NCBI GenBank assembly: GCA_030704615.1
Contig: CM060732.1
Location: 3,596,001 to 3,660,000, forward strand
Source: Takakia lepidozioides
Taxonomy: Eukaryota; Streptophyta; Takakiopsida; Takakiales; Takakiaceae
Length of the DNA: 64,000 nucleotides
Direction of reading: 5' to 3'
A program made the translations under genes and the position numbers. The notes below the pieces were generated by a model. That model worked only from the letters and a program-made list of their open reading frames with translations. It ran no database searches and was not told where the DNA came from. Position 1 is the first letter of the stretch; every line of letters begins with the position of its first letter. This document shows, in pieces, positions 34,196-45,431 of the stretch.

Positions 34196-35370
34196 ATATT
34201 CTCATGATGTACTTTGTATACATCCGATTAATCGATTGATGTAAATTTCTTTTCTTGTTGCTCGTGTGGGTTGCAACTTTGCATATGTGATCTAAACATA
34301 CTTATGCACATGTGGACCAAATATGAGCTTGAACCAAGTTGATTCAATGGGTCATTCTAGTGTTGAACGCAGCTACGTGTCATAGAGACGGAAAATTGTG
34401 TTTCGCCTGCAGATGATTTTTTTATTATTCCATTTCCAAGCCATATGCTTAATGAAAGCATATGTAATGTGCGTGCAAAATTTGGGAGTAAACAAAAGTC
34501 ATTTGGACCCATAACCAGATTTTGTTCTCTCATTTGTACTCCAAAGTTGAATTATCTTCAACTTCGTGCACTCTTCATAGGAGAGTTCTGCAAAAGTGAC
34601 CCTAGAAACACACTTATTTTTTTTCCCTTTTTTTTTTGTCCCATTTTTTGCATGAATGTAGTGGTGCAAAGCCCGATGTCACAAAACAAAATAGAGTTCA
34701 AAATAAAATCATTACGCCCCTCAAAACCGCAATAATATATTTTCTAAATGCAAATATTTATTTTAAATTCGATTTAATTCAAAATTGGTGCAAGGGTGAG
34801 TGCGTCGTTGGGGAGGCAATTTTTTATTTATTTATTTATTTATTTATTTTTTCCCCCCTGCTGGATCTTTGTACATGTGTTGCACACATATTTAAGCACA
34901 TGTAGGAAAAAATGAAGCTTGAGCCACATCCGTTTGTTGGGTGCAATGGCATGAGAGGATTTTCTTTCACATTAATAAACAAAAATTGGTTGATAGGGTG
35001 AATGGGGGGGCAAATGATTTTGTTTGGGTTTGAAACTTTGCATGCGTGTACGTTGCGCACATACATGTAATTATTGAATGACATATTTGATGCACACACA
35101 CATTGAAGGTTGTTGTTTGCATTTCGCTTATAATGAAGTGTATGGTTACAAGGACACATTATAATATATGTCCCTCTGTTCATTTGTTCGTATCAGGACT
35201 TTGTCCATCCCTTCCCGGTCTTTTCTCTTGGCACCCCATCCGAAAACAACCCAAGTACATCAGGCGGGAGCCGTGGGCGAGACGCCGCCCCCACAGTACC
35301 GGACGATAATGACGATGACAGTGATAGTGACAGTGACAACAACAATGAGCATGGAATTAACCAGGAGGAT
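34196..35370. other. Spacer between SET and TNP2 in CACTA copy 2
   Basis: 34200-34780 matches 17300-17930 of copy 1 inverted. 34820-34850 is a (TTTA)n tract. From 35050 the sequence matches 5265 onward of CACTA element 1. No gene is recognised, so the SET and TNP2 genes are separated by about 1.2 kb. Confidence 0.6.
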
Positions 35371-36821
35371 GTGCAAGCCATGGAGGATCTCTTAATGCAT
35401 CATGTGGGCGCTGATGCATCCCATGAAGAGGGAACCCGGCCAATCTATGATCCTGAAATGGCCCCCTCAAATGACATGAAGAGGGAGGCGAGAACTCCCT
35501 TGTACGAAGGGGCGAATTTGAGTCGACTTTCAACAATCTTACTTTTGCTCAATCTTCAAATTCAATTTGGCATAAGTAATGTTGGGATGTCTGCCATAAT
35601 GCGAACTATTGCAGACTATATCTTTTCTCTACACTTGAAACCCAAGATGCCACGGTCGCGGAAAGAGGCGCGCGAAGTCTTGGACTCTGTGGGGATGGGC
35701 TATAAGATTTTTCATGCATGTCCATGTGATAAAACCCTATATTACGGAGAGGATTCGCATCTCACCAAGTGCCCAAAGTGCAAGAAAGACCGATATTGGG
35801 ATGATGTCCAAGGGAAAAAAGTACCACGCAAGGTATAAGCACCATTCCCTCTCGCATGGAGATTATTAGAGAGTAGTACTCATGCAAGATCTGATTGTGG
35901 TTTTGGAAGAAGTGAGTGAGGAGTGGAAGGAGCGACGTTTGGTTTTGACCATTCACACCCAAATGAGGGAGAAGCTGCATAAAGGGAAAGACATAAAGGT
36001 GTTGTATTATGTGTGCTAATGGGATGATTACATGTGGGGGGCGTGGGGTATTTCATCCTAGAAAATGCATTACTTTCTGATCATCCCGCGATTGAGGGCA
36101 CGCCTCGCATCGAAGCCCCCCGGGAAAGGTGTGCGGGCCACAAGATTCACAAGCATGGAGGCATATTGAAGAGATGTGGCATTTTCTCTTGGAGGACCCA
36201 CGACATGTCCACCTCGGCTTCTCCTCGGTGCATACCAAATGTGCAATATCACATGCATGCATAGGGATATTGACGGTGTTTTTGTGGAATATGTACCGCC
36301 CAATATGACAACTCATGACTACCACAATATATTGCAAGACATCTTGCCCATTGCAGTACGTGGGACATTGACTCCCGAGGTTCGTGAGACAATCTATAGA
36401 TTGGGAGGCATGTTCCGGTGGATTTGCTCCAAAGAGTTGGAAGAAGCAAATTTTCCACGCATGAAGAAGGAGGCGGCGGAGGTAATGTGTATGTTGGAGA
36501 TGCACCTTCCTCCCTCCTTCTTTGACATCCAAGTGCACTTGGTAGTGCACTTAGTGGAAGAGGCTTCGATTGCCGGCCCCGTTCATTCTCGGTGGATGTA
36601 CTTCCTTGAACGTTATATGAAGACTTTGAAAAGATTTGTAAGACAAATGACGCAACCGGAGGGTAGCATGGCGGAGGGGTATACGTTGCAAGAAGCTATG
36701 TTCTATTGCACGGAGTACATGGCAAGGGTAGATGAGGAATCCCCTCGGATGTGGAAGGAAGAGGAGGATGCACGAACCAAGGACATCGTTTTGCCCAAAA
36801 AATCGAAGAGGGTAAAATTGC
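35371..36821 (+). pseudogene. TNP2 transposase N-terminal half, copy 2
   Basis: Matches CACTA element 1: tnp2 N-terminus with LTKCPKCKKDRY (near 35760), then an internal deletion joining 36200 directly to the region equivalent to 7650, then the DUF4218-like block (36376-36700, SFFDIQVHLVVHL and GPVHSRWMYFLERYM). The central part with the DGVNPY and IEKNVC blocks is missing. Coding similarity stops at GGTAAAATTGC (36821), where C5-methyltransferase sequence begins; the rest of the gene is inverted at 41472-39402. Confidence 0.75.
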
Positions 36822-37654
36822 AGAATGTGCCACTGATGGGTGATTCTTGGGCCAGGGTGATGGCCAGTGTGCATCAAGTCCGGTCGTGGCTTGGATCAGC
36901 AGTGTTGCTAGATGCAGCTACAGTGGGGTCACAGACTCATCGTCCACGGATATGGTGGACTAACTTGATGCCACCCGCACTGCTCAAGCGTGCATTTGAT
37001 GGGGTGCAGCGCCCAGCACACCTCACAGTGGATAGCATTTTGAACACAGGGAGGTAGTCTCAGCGTGTGAGACACGATGACCGTTCGCCTTTGGCAGTGG
37101 TCAACAAGGTGGGTCAACCACGAGCAGCATTACCTACACTGCTCAGTTTCCCAGGATCGCATGCTTTCCGGGATAGTGGACCTGGCCTCCTGTGGGATGT
37201 TCAGTTGCAACAGTTAGTGGAGCCTAATGCTGATGAGCGTGAGTGGGCAATGGGTTTTATCACTGGTACCACGGCGGTGCCATCTTTTTTTGAGGCATCA
37301 CGTCGTCAGGTGTTGGGGCAAGCAATGGATCTCAATTGCTTGACCTGGATTATCAGCTTGGTTATGGCTGAGCAGAGTGCGGAGTACACTTCCCTCGATG
37401 GTCTCTTGCCTACCGAGACGGTACAGGCAGTGAGTGGGGGCGAGCATGAGATGACCATGGGGTGCAGACATCCATGGCACACGTGGGAGATGCTCGAGGT
37501 TCAGAGGGAGTTGGCAGTCAGGGCGGCGGTGATGGATGAGGTTGGGGATTTTTCTCGGGTTGAGGAAGTCCTCGAGGATGAGATGATGGGGCAGGATGAG
37601 GCCTTGTCACTGACTGAGCAGGTAAGGAGTACTGCTCAAGAGGTTGCAACATAG
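36822..37654 (+). pseudogene. Gypsy-borne C5 cytosine methyltransferase, C-terminal half
   Basis: The sequence starts at NVPLMGDSWA, equivalent to motif VI (ENV; the Glu codon is cut by the junction). It continues with VGSQTHRPRIWWTNLMP (motif VIII, Q.R.R), then EREWAMGFITGTT and LGQAMDLNCLTW (motifs IX-X, the GN/GQ-A block). One stop follows NTGR near 37056, before the motif IX segment. It directly follows TNP2 sequence on the same strand. Its missing N-terminal half is at 41473-41890 on the minus strand. C5 methyltransferases add methyl groups to cytosine in DNA. Confidence 0.75.
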
Positions 37655-37749
37655 CAACCATTGGACGCGTCCTCTACCTCTAAGCCCACTGGACTTAAGG
37701 TTGCAGTTACGGAGGACAATTGGGAGCCTGACATTAGACCCATTGTCAC

Positions 37750-39240
37750 CGGAGGAGAGAGATGACGTATACGGCGGTTCCTGATGACTTACAGGAATTG
37801 CTTTGCCTTCAGTTTGAAGGACTTGGGAGCAATCCCGGCACCATCTCCTCGTCCGTCTCACCATGTCACCGAGCTCCAGTGTCATCCTGCTGGCTCGTGC
37901 ATGGATTGCGACTCAATCCATCCGCATCCCGATTGACCAAACCCGGTCGATGCACAACGTGAAAGTCATACTCCTAGAGTATGAGTGCCCACCGTGCAAG
38001 CTTCCCCGTAAGCTTGTCTGACTCCATCAACCACTTGAGTGGCTGGTGATCCGTGACAAGGGTGAAGAGATTGCCGTATAGATAGCACCTGAAGTGTGCC
38101 ACGGCCTACACTGCAGCTAGACACTCTCCCTCATATGAGCTATACTTAGGCTTTGCAGCGTTGTTCGAGCGGCTAGCATAAGCCACTACGAACTCTCTTC
38201 CCTCATCATCCACCTGTGTGAGCACCGCTCCAAGCCCCAACATGCTCCAATCCGTATGCAGCTGAAAGGGACGCCTCCTGATAGGTCGTCTCAGGATAGG
38301 CGCCGAAGTCAACCTCGCCTTGAGCTCTTGAAAAGCTCGTTCCTGCTCATCTTCCCACTGCCACTCCTAGTCCACCTTGGTCAGCTTGGTTATAGCCTTT
38401 GCAATGGCACTAAATCCCTTGACAAACCGTCTATAATAGTTTGCCAACCCCATGAAAGATCGAACTCGACTCATATCCGTGGGGCATGGAATTTGTGCAA
38501 TGGCCTCTACCTTAGTCTGCTGTACCCCCAATCCTCCAGGATATATCATGTGACCCAAATACTCAATCTAGTTGTGGAAAAACTTACACTTCCCCGGATG
38601 CAACTTCAATCCGTGCGCTCTCAAGCGCTCCAATACCACCTGAAGGTGTCTCTCATGCTCCTCCACCATAGCACTAAAGATGATGATGTTATCTATGTAG
38701 CACCGAGCAAAGTCCACCCCTGCTAGAATCCTATCCATGACTCTTTGAAACTCTGCAGGAGCGTTTCTAAGCCCAAATGGTAAGAACCACCACTGTTATA
38801 GGCAATCCTTGCCGTGCTCATTGATCCCCCAGAATGCCGTCTTCTGCTTGTCCGCCTCCTTGATCGGCAACTGGTGATATCTGGATCGTAAATCTAAAGT
38901 GCTAAAGACCTTAACATGCCCGATGACATCAAAGATCTCCTCTGGTGTTGGCATGGAATACTTATCGGACTTGGTCTAACGATTTACAGGCCGGTAATCA
39001 CCGCACATACGTCTCTCCGTCCAATTGTCATAGACATCTTTCTTGGCTAGCATCACTGTGGCTGAAGCATACTCTCCACCAGAGAGCTCTACCAAACCTG
39101 TCTCCCAGAGATCTTGAGTCCTCATCTGAATCAAAGACCTCTCCATGTCACTGTATATATAGGGTCTCTGAAAGATTGACGTGTCACTGGCCAACTCAAT
39201 ACGGATCTCTTGACCCTTCAGTGTGGGAGGATGGTCGGGT
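37750..39240 (-). pseudogene. Ty3/gypsy reverse transcriptase and RNase H, inverted block
   Basis: On the minus strand: RT start HPPTLKGQEIRIELASD, then RRMCGDYRPVNR (near 38980), SRVRSFMGLANYYRRFVKG (near 38390-38450), RNase H start RRPFQLHTDWSMLGLGAVLTQ (Asp replaced in the DAS box), and YDFHVVHRPGLVNRDADGLS (near 37900-37960). The RT catalytic YADD region falls in 38690-38730 with frame damage. Several stops are present. Orientation is opposite to the flanking methyltransferase and integrase parts, so the block appears inverted within its element. Confidence 0.8.
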
Positions 39241-39401
39241 GAGGATTGTGCCTCACCCAACAGAACGTGCACGGTTAGTGTGGCATGCCCATGAGGAGTT
39301 GGGGCATTTTGGAGTGCGACGCACTCACAGTTTACTGCAGGGGCAGTATTGGTGGCGTGGTATCATACAGAGGTGCAACAGTTCGTGGCTAAGTGCATGG
39401 T
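39219..39401 (+). pseudogene. Gypsy integrase zinc-binding (H2C2) fragment
   Basis: Plus strand reads VWEDGRVRIVPHPTERARLVWHAHEELGHFGVRRTHSLLQGQYWW, then VQQFVAKCMV after a frame change. These match the integrase H..H..C..C zinc domain (H.E.GH.G...T...L...YWW). It is cut at 39401 by the CACTA terminus, so the catalytic core is absent. Confidence 0.8.
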
Positions 39402-39429
39402 CACTACAGCAAATGGGGGGGGGTTTGCG

Positions 39430-39658
39430 ACGCCAGCCGCGCCCCCACGTCCCGTGCGACGCCAATCCGCGGAGCGTGCTTGCGACACCGGGCCGTCGCA
39501 GCCAAACCCCGCGGGGGTGAAACGTGGCGCGGGGGCCAGGCGGCGACGCCTGGCCGTCGCACGGAGTGATGAAGGGAAAATGGCAGCCCTTCCGTGCGAC
39601 GCCCACGCGTCGCCCCCAGCGAAGGGCAGAAGGCAGCCCTGTCGTCGCACGCCGGAGG

Positions 39659-39711
<53 letters not shown>

Positions 39712-40040
39712 ATTTCTTGTCTTCTCTTTCATTGCAGCCCTTTCTTGCGACGCCCGGCCGTCGCATGGTGGCATGAAGGGCAAAAAGCCCCTGCGACGGC
39801 CGGGCGTCGCAAACTGCCCGACTGCCCTAAATTACAAAACAAAAAAACATGTCACAGTTTGCGATGGCTGGCCGTCACCGTTTGCGACCCTCGGCCTCAT
39901 AAATCCATTCAAAAAACTAGTCGCAGTTGGCGACGGTTGGCCGTCGCCGTTTGCGACCCCCGGCCTCATAAATTCAAGAAAACGCATCGTAGTTTGCGAC
40001 GCGTGGGGGTCGCAGGCGGCGACGGCAGGGCTTTCTAGGT
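39430..40040. repeat. CACTA 3' subterminal palindromes and 51-bp poly-A run
   Basis: At least eight GCGACG...CGTCGC imperfect palindromes with spacers such as CCCGGCCTCATAAAT, interrupted by an uninterrupted run of 51 A (39659-39709). The array ends in TTTAGGGTTAGGGCC near 40030. Confidence 0.8.
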
Positions 40041-40346
40041 TTAGGGTTAGGGCCTTTGGGGGTTCTTAGTTTTTTTTTTTTTTCATATGGTACTGGGGTA
40101 GGGTGTTTGTTTTTCTTTATGGTTTAGCTTGTTGTTGTGGATCTTCTTGTAGATTGTGACATTCATTTTGATAATTCTCTTGATACCACATCTGTATGTG
40201 TTGCTCCAACATATTCATTGCCTCTGTCTTCTTTCTTGAAAGACTACCAGCCACAGCCATATTTGATGAATCATAGAAATAAAGTACAATATGCATGTAC
40301 ATGTACAATCAATCGAAGGGATGGGTCCAGTTCGGTGCGAGAATTG

Positions 40347-41472
40347 TTATGTAACTTTGATTTTGTGTCTAATCAACTTGAACATCATCCTCCGGAGCCT
40401 CTTCATCCTCATCAAGTTGCAAGTCTTCTTCGTCATCGGAGTCATCGTCATAAATGGTCCGGCTCTTAAAAGGCACCTCCGAATCATCCTCCACCTCGTT
40501 GTCAGTGGCCGTGTCTTCGTCTCCTTCTCCAACATCCGTATCTTCTAGAGCTTCATCATATAGGGTCTAGGATGCATTGTCCGGGGCGTCATCATCCTCT
40601 TCTACCCCCTCTACCCAACCTCCATCATCAGCATCATTATGACCAGTCTCTCCGTCCACCACAATTGCCTCACCCCATGGAGATCCGAGACCATGATAGA
40701 TACGTCTTCCTCTTGGCTGAGCATGCACAACCACCTTCTAATTCCTCCCTCTTGTTTTGTCATCGGAGAAGAAAACTTGCTTCATGTCTGAAGGTCCTGA
40801 AAAAGGCTCATCGGAGGGACGATGAGTAGGGTTGAGCCTATCTGCATTGACGCGCATGAAACCACAATCATCTTGCACTAGTGTTGCGGAGGGCCCCACA
40901 AGATGTGGCTGGAACCACCTTCCCTTGAAGAGAATAGGCCGGTACCTTGTATACTGAAGTTGAAGTATGCTCTTAAGCTCTCCAATGTACTCGAGTTTGC
41001 TCATAGCAGGTTGTGTATCTCCCTTGCCCCACTCGGAGTCTTGCCAATATGTGGCACACAAGCCAGAATCAAAGGTTGTTTTGCGCTTCATGTCAAGAGC
41101 ACGAATGCGGAAATGGCGACCGTGAACCCAAACCGCCGTGTATGAGGTCGCGAATTGAGAGGGGCCCCTTGCAATGTCTTGCACCAAATCTGAAACCACC
41201 TCTCCTTGAGCAACGACGTCATAAACTGAAGTCCGAAGCCAATGTTGGAATGAACTTAGAGGCTGCAATTCCATGGGCAAATTTTGTGAATGAACATTCC
41301 GGCGGGCCGCTCTTCATCGTGGGCGTCTAATAACCGACCTTGGATGGTTCCGCCTCCATGCAAGCGTCTCCTTCTCTCGTTGTTGAACAAGATTATTGTA
41401 TCTTGCCTCCCACTCATGTATGGATGGGGTGTTCTTCAGTATGAAGTCGTGCGCTTGCTCGATCACCAAAGC
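40347..41472 (-). pseudogene. TNP2 transposase C-terminal half, copy 2 (inverted)
   Basis: Minus strand reads VIEQAHDFILKNTPSIHEWEARYNN (41470-41390), the DUF4216-like block (41280-40760, YIGELKSILQLQYTRYRPILF and GRWFQPHLVGP), then a frame change into the acidic tail ending near 40347. It picks up within a few bases of where the N-terminal half stops at 36821. Confidence 0.8.
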
Positions 41473-41890
41473 TACAAGTGGCGCAAAACCTGCACCATCT
41501 CCCAAAACAGACCCGACCTCGAGTCTCGCAATCCATTGCCATGCCCGGTTGATGAATGCCTTTGGCAGGGCCAACCTACCACTACTAGATCAATGGAGCC
41601 AACCCGCTCCAAATCCTGCGCCCCCAGCAACGAAATGTCTGCTGGCAAAGCCTGCTGATATCCACGAACTATAGACACCGACAACAACTCAGGGTACTGC
41701 TGCACCAACTGAGCAACATGGCGAAGTGAAACGTGTCATGCAGTCTTATCCCTCTCCACATACAGGTAACGTCAAACTCGTACACCTGCATGTAACACAG
41801 CAGCCAATCCGGTGCTGATCCCGCCAAACAAGTCCAGAAGACAAATGTCTTCATCCAGATACTGCCACACAATAGGTGTGATGTCCTTTG
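41473..41890 (-). pseudogene. Gypsy-borne C5 cytosine methyltransferase, N-terminal half
   Basis: The minus strand shows DEDICLLDLFGGISTGLAAVL (motif I, SAM binding; 41845-41800), a segment YPELL...RGYQQALPADI, and VVVGWPCQRHSSTGHGNGLR with DSRSGLFWEM (motif IV, 41580-41500). Motif IV keeps the catalytic Cys of the PCQ box. Two stops (after AGVRV and after RDKTA) show decay. It continues without a break from the protease region upstream, so the methyltransferase belongs to the retrotransposon polyprotein. The sequence ends at VQVLRHL next to TNP2. Confidence 0.8.
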
Positions 41891-44736
41891 GAGACAATTG
41901 AGGTGGTCCTGGTGCAATCACCGCACTCTCCTCCTCTCCTGATGGTACAAAAGCCTCTATCCAGGCTTGTTACACCCGTCGATCAGCAACCTGCTGCAAA
42001 TCCTTGCTCGTGCCCCACAATGGAGTCTGAGCAATCATGGCAGGCAGCTCCGCCATACCATGCATGTCATCCTGCTCTCCCGGAGGTGACACATCCTCTC
42101 AAGTAACTCTCCAGGCCAACTCACTGCAGATGTGAATGCTGCTAATGTCGGCATCTTGCCTCGCTAGGCAACCGCGACTCCTCCTATGAATGTCACAGGG
42201 AGCTGCACACGCCGACCCTCCCCTGACTGCCATCCAGGCCTATAGGAAGCTGACTCCTCACAAAAATCTAGGGTGAAGCCCATGGGGTACAACACTGCCC
42301 CACCAATCAGGACATCGTACGAGACCACATGTATCACAATGACATTGGCTCGCATCACTGAGCCATTTGTAGGATGATCCGGCCGTAGTCTGATAGCCAA
42401 CTCACGCCGTGTCATGCCCCGAGCCTGCTCCGATCCTCCCAGAGACGTCTGTATCTGGAAAGGACAAGGCTCCATATCCACCTCCGTGAGGCCCAAGCCT
42501 GCAATAGCAGCTTTGCCCAGCATCAATGACTGAGCTCCCGAGTCCAACAAGACCCGCAGTGGCCGGTACCTCTTGCCTGCCGGTCCACTCAAACAGAAAA
42601 TGTCATCTTGGTTGTCTAACATGACAATTCCAGGTGTCACCATGGCGCGCTCAATGGCTGGCCTAGCTGGCAGTTCTATCAACCTGGCAGCTGCAGCTTG
42701 TCATGGCGCAGCCGTGGCAGTCTTGACCCTCAAATCCGAGGATCCCTCCGACACTACACCTCCCACTATCTCCGCAGAAGATGAAGTAACCTCCACACTC
42801 TCACAGAGTGTAGCTGCCAGCCTGAACACCTCAGCTGGTCTTACCCCTAGCGTCGCAATCATGGTAGCCGAGAACAATGGAGCCTCGCACACAGATGTGG
42901 CCGCTCCCAGCAGCACACTAGCTGCCGTAGCCTTGGCAACACTAGGTAGCGGTGCTACCCGTGTAACTCTCCCCAATAACATAGTAACCTCCGCCTCGGT
43001 AACAGTCGGGCGAGAACTAAGTGTCATGGATGGCGTTGACATTGTCTCCGCCAATGTGAATGACTGAGGAAGCCTAGCTTGACGGCTTGCCTCCCCACGC
43101 TGTGGATCCAACTCCACCTCTGCACCTCGTGGCTCATGAACTCGAGCTGCTCCTCGAGTCACGGCTGCAGCAGACTCCACCTGCACTAATGGTAGTGCTG
43201 CTCCGCACATGAATCCCATGCCTCCCATATCTCCTCCCTCAGGAACAGGAGGTGGACCATCCGGCCTTGGAGCCGGTACCACTTGAGCTGTAGCCATAGC
43301 AGCGAGCCTCTGCTCTAGCTGCTGAAGCCGGTTGGCCATGCCTTGGTCACCACCCTGACCTCCGCATCCTTGGCCATGTTGAGCTTGTCCTTGGCCTGCA
43401 CCTCGTGCCTGGCCACCTCATTCTCTCTGGGCTGCTCCACCTTGCCCCCGGCCACCATTGTTCCCTTGGAACTGGCCTGGGCGCAATTCATGATGCAAAC
43501 CATAGCACTGGGCTTCTCCATGCCCGTACTTGCCATAATGTCCACACTGCAACTGTGCAGGATGTGCCGGTGCCAAACCATTGCCTCCCTCTGGGCAATC
43601 CTTCTTGACATGGGGTCCTCCATATGTCCAGCACACCACATCCGCATGTTGTTGGCCAGCAAATGAAGGGAGAGACCCCTACATCTGAGGTCCTCTCAGC
43701 CCTTCCCTCGGCTTCACCTGACTCCCATTGTTGCATTGAGCACGTTGAGGTAGTGTCTGGCTAGAAGCACCACTACCCTGTGGTGCCTCTTTAGCAAATC
43801 CCACCATGACCACTCGTTCCTCCACCATGTTGAGCTCTATCCGCTATGCCAGCAAAAACACATTTGCTAAGGTGGGTTGGGCCACTTGTAGGAGAGTTGC
43901 ATCCCGCACCCTTCTCCTCAGCTCCCATACCAGAATTGGACTGCCCGAGCCTCCGTAACCCCTTGGGTTACATTAATCAAGCGCCTCATGCGAGTGAAAG
44001 CCTCCCTCAAACTCTCAGTAGGCTTCCATTGGAACTCTTGCAAGCTCCTCAACTTCTCTGTCATTACCCCTTGGTAGTTCCTTCTCAACTCTTCGAAGAA
44101 CTCCACAACAGGGTTAAAGGCAGGCACCGCCCCTGGTGCTGGTGCAACAATAGTTTGGGTGGACGTCGTAGCTACGGTACTACCAATCGCACTAGTCTCA
44201 CTGCTGCTTGCTGAAGCTGCCGGTGCAGCGGCAGGTGTAGCCACTGCCCTCGTGGCTCTAGTGCCCCTAGTGATGGAGACATAGTCGGGTGACCAGTACA
44301 TCCTCCACTCCTCGATCTCAACCTCATGCCCCCGCCTGAACTCATGGTAATCATCAATAGGTGGCCCCTCAAGGTGCTGAAACAGCCCATTTCATGCCAT
44401 GAAAGGCGTAAATAGTTGTGGATTGCGCATTTGTTGCAAATCACACCAACTATCAAACTCTTGGATAAAATCATCCAACTCGATGGTGCCCACCGCCCCA
44501 GAGTACTTTCGTGGCCCCTTGGTATAAGCTCCATACATCTCCTCCATTGTGTCCCACAACAATGGCAAGGAAACAACTTGCACCGCCGGTGTGAGTCCTC
44601 CTGATTCACAATCCGAATCAGAACCTTCCGTAGAAGACACAGGAGGTGAAGGTGGCCTAAACCGCACACCTCGTCTCGTGTACCCACTAGTATCGCTAGT
44701 GCTCGAACCGGCACTGTCCCCAGCAACTAGTGGCAC
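41891..44736 (-). pseudogene. Ty3/gypsy gag and aspartic protease
   Basis: On the minus strand: gag start (44736, Ser/Thr-rich, RRGVRFRPPSPPVSS), then GTIELDDFIQEFDSWC and EFQWKPTESLREAFTRMRRL (capsid-like, 44520-43930). Two zinc-knuckle-like motifs near 43480-43640 follow (CWTYGGPHVKKDC with one Cys replaced, and CGHYGKYGHGEAQC). A coiled segment MANRLQQLEQRLAAM lies at 43339. The protease region (42682-42164) has LRVLLDSGAQSLMLGKAAI with the DSGA active site. Frame changes and several stops are present. No LTR or primer binding site is recognised upstream of 44736. Confidence 0.75.
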
Positions 44737-45431
44737 CTCCTTGTTGACAAACTGTCACTCAACCGGTCACGAACATGTCCCTAACCCCCTCTCCACAAGG
44801 TAACCGGGTAGAAAACCTGTTGCGGCTTATGGTTTGGAATACTAGGTTCCTAACATAGTCTACACCTGCACCTGCATCCACTGCAAGCACTCCTATGGTT
44901 GGCTGGTCATCACCTCCAACCTCACCACAGGAGAAACAATGATGGCCTGACTGGTCATCACCCCAGCCTCACCATCGACAGCATGCTCTAGGACTGGCCG
45001 GTGATCAAATCCGGACCAATCACCTATAAAAACAAGCGCCTACACAAAACTAACATGGCGCACAGTCAAGCATGCAAGTATGGAGGGGATCCAAACACAA
45101 GAAATCAGAACGATAACTCCCCCACACCAAAAACAACTCCACGGTGTTGCTCCTGCAAGGACACCCCAGCCCAAACTCGGACTGACTCTTGCCTCCACCT
45201 ACGGAAAGGTCTTGGCCTAATGAGAGGGTGGAAAACTACGAGGAAGAGAAGCTAAAGCAATGCATAATCCGAGCATGCCCTCATCCCAACACTCCCATCT
45301 CCTCTCTTCCCTCACTTGTATGACCATGGGAATATTATGAAGATACTCCTCAAACCGCATTCCACGAGCGTCAAAATTTGGCCTTCAAGATTACATGTCA
45401 GTCCTTAGGCAGTCCACTAGTGCCTCCACGA
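44737..45431. other. Flank of the gypsy element, no gene seen
   Basis: Expected to hold the 5' untranslated region and LTR of the minus-strand element, but no LTR ends are identified. A plus-strand TATAAAAA at about 45023 is unassigned. Confidence 0.35.

Larger units (their letters stand above)
31340..36821 (+). mobile_element. SET-carrying CACTA element copy 2, 5' part
   Basis: Contains leader (31340-31790), GC-rich palindromes (31780-32020), SET gene (32430-34195), spacer, and the N-terminal half of TNP2 (35371-36821) on one strand. It is the only place in the window where SET and TNP2 occur in order within one element. The extreme 5' terminus seen in copy 1 is missing. The 3' half of the element is at 39402-41472 in inverted orientation. 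Confidence 0.75.
39402..41472 (-). mobile_element. SET-carrying CACTA copy 2, 3' part (inverted) with terminus
   Basis: The outer end is at 39402 (CACTACAGCAAATGGGG reading rightward), inserted in gypsy integrase. Inward lie GC-rich palindromes (39430-40030), then the second ORF (40308-40117) and the TNP2 C-terminal half on the minus strand. Confidence 0.8.

Noticed and set aside
37750-39240. A second, independent gypsy element in opposite orientation
   Set aside because: Its RT and RNase H are exactly the parts missing between the methyltransferase and integrase of the surrounding element, so an internal inversion is the simpler explanation. An independent insertion is not fully excluded.
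45018-45030. TATAAAAA as a promoter of the gypsy element
   Set aside because: It is on the plus strand while the element is transcribed from the minus strand, and no LTR boundaries support it.
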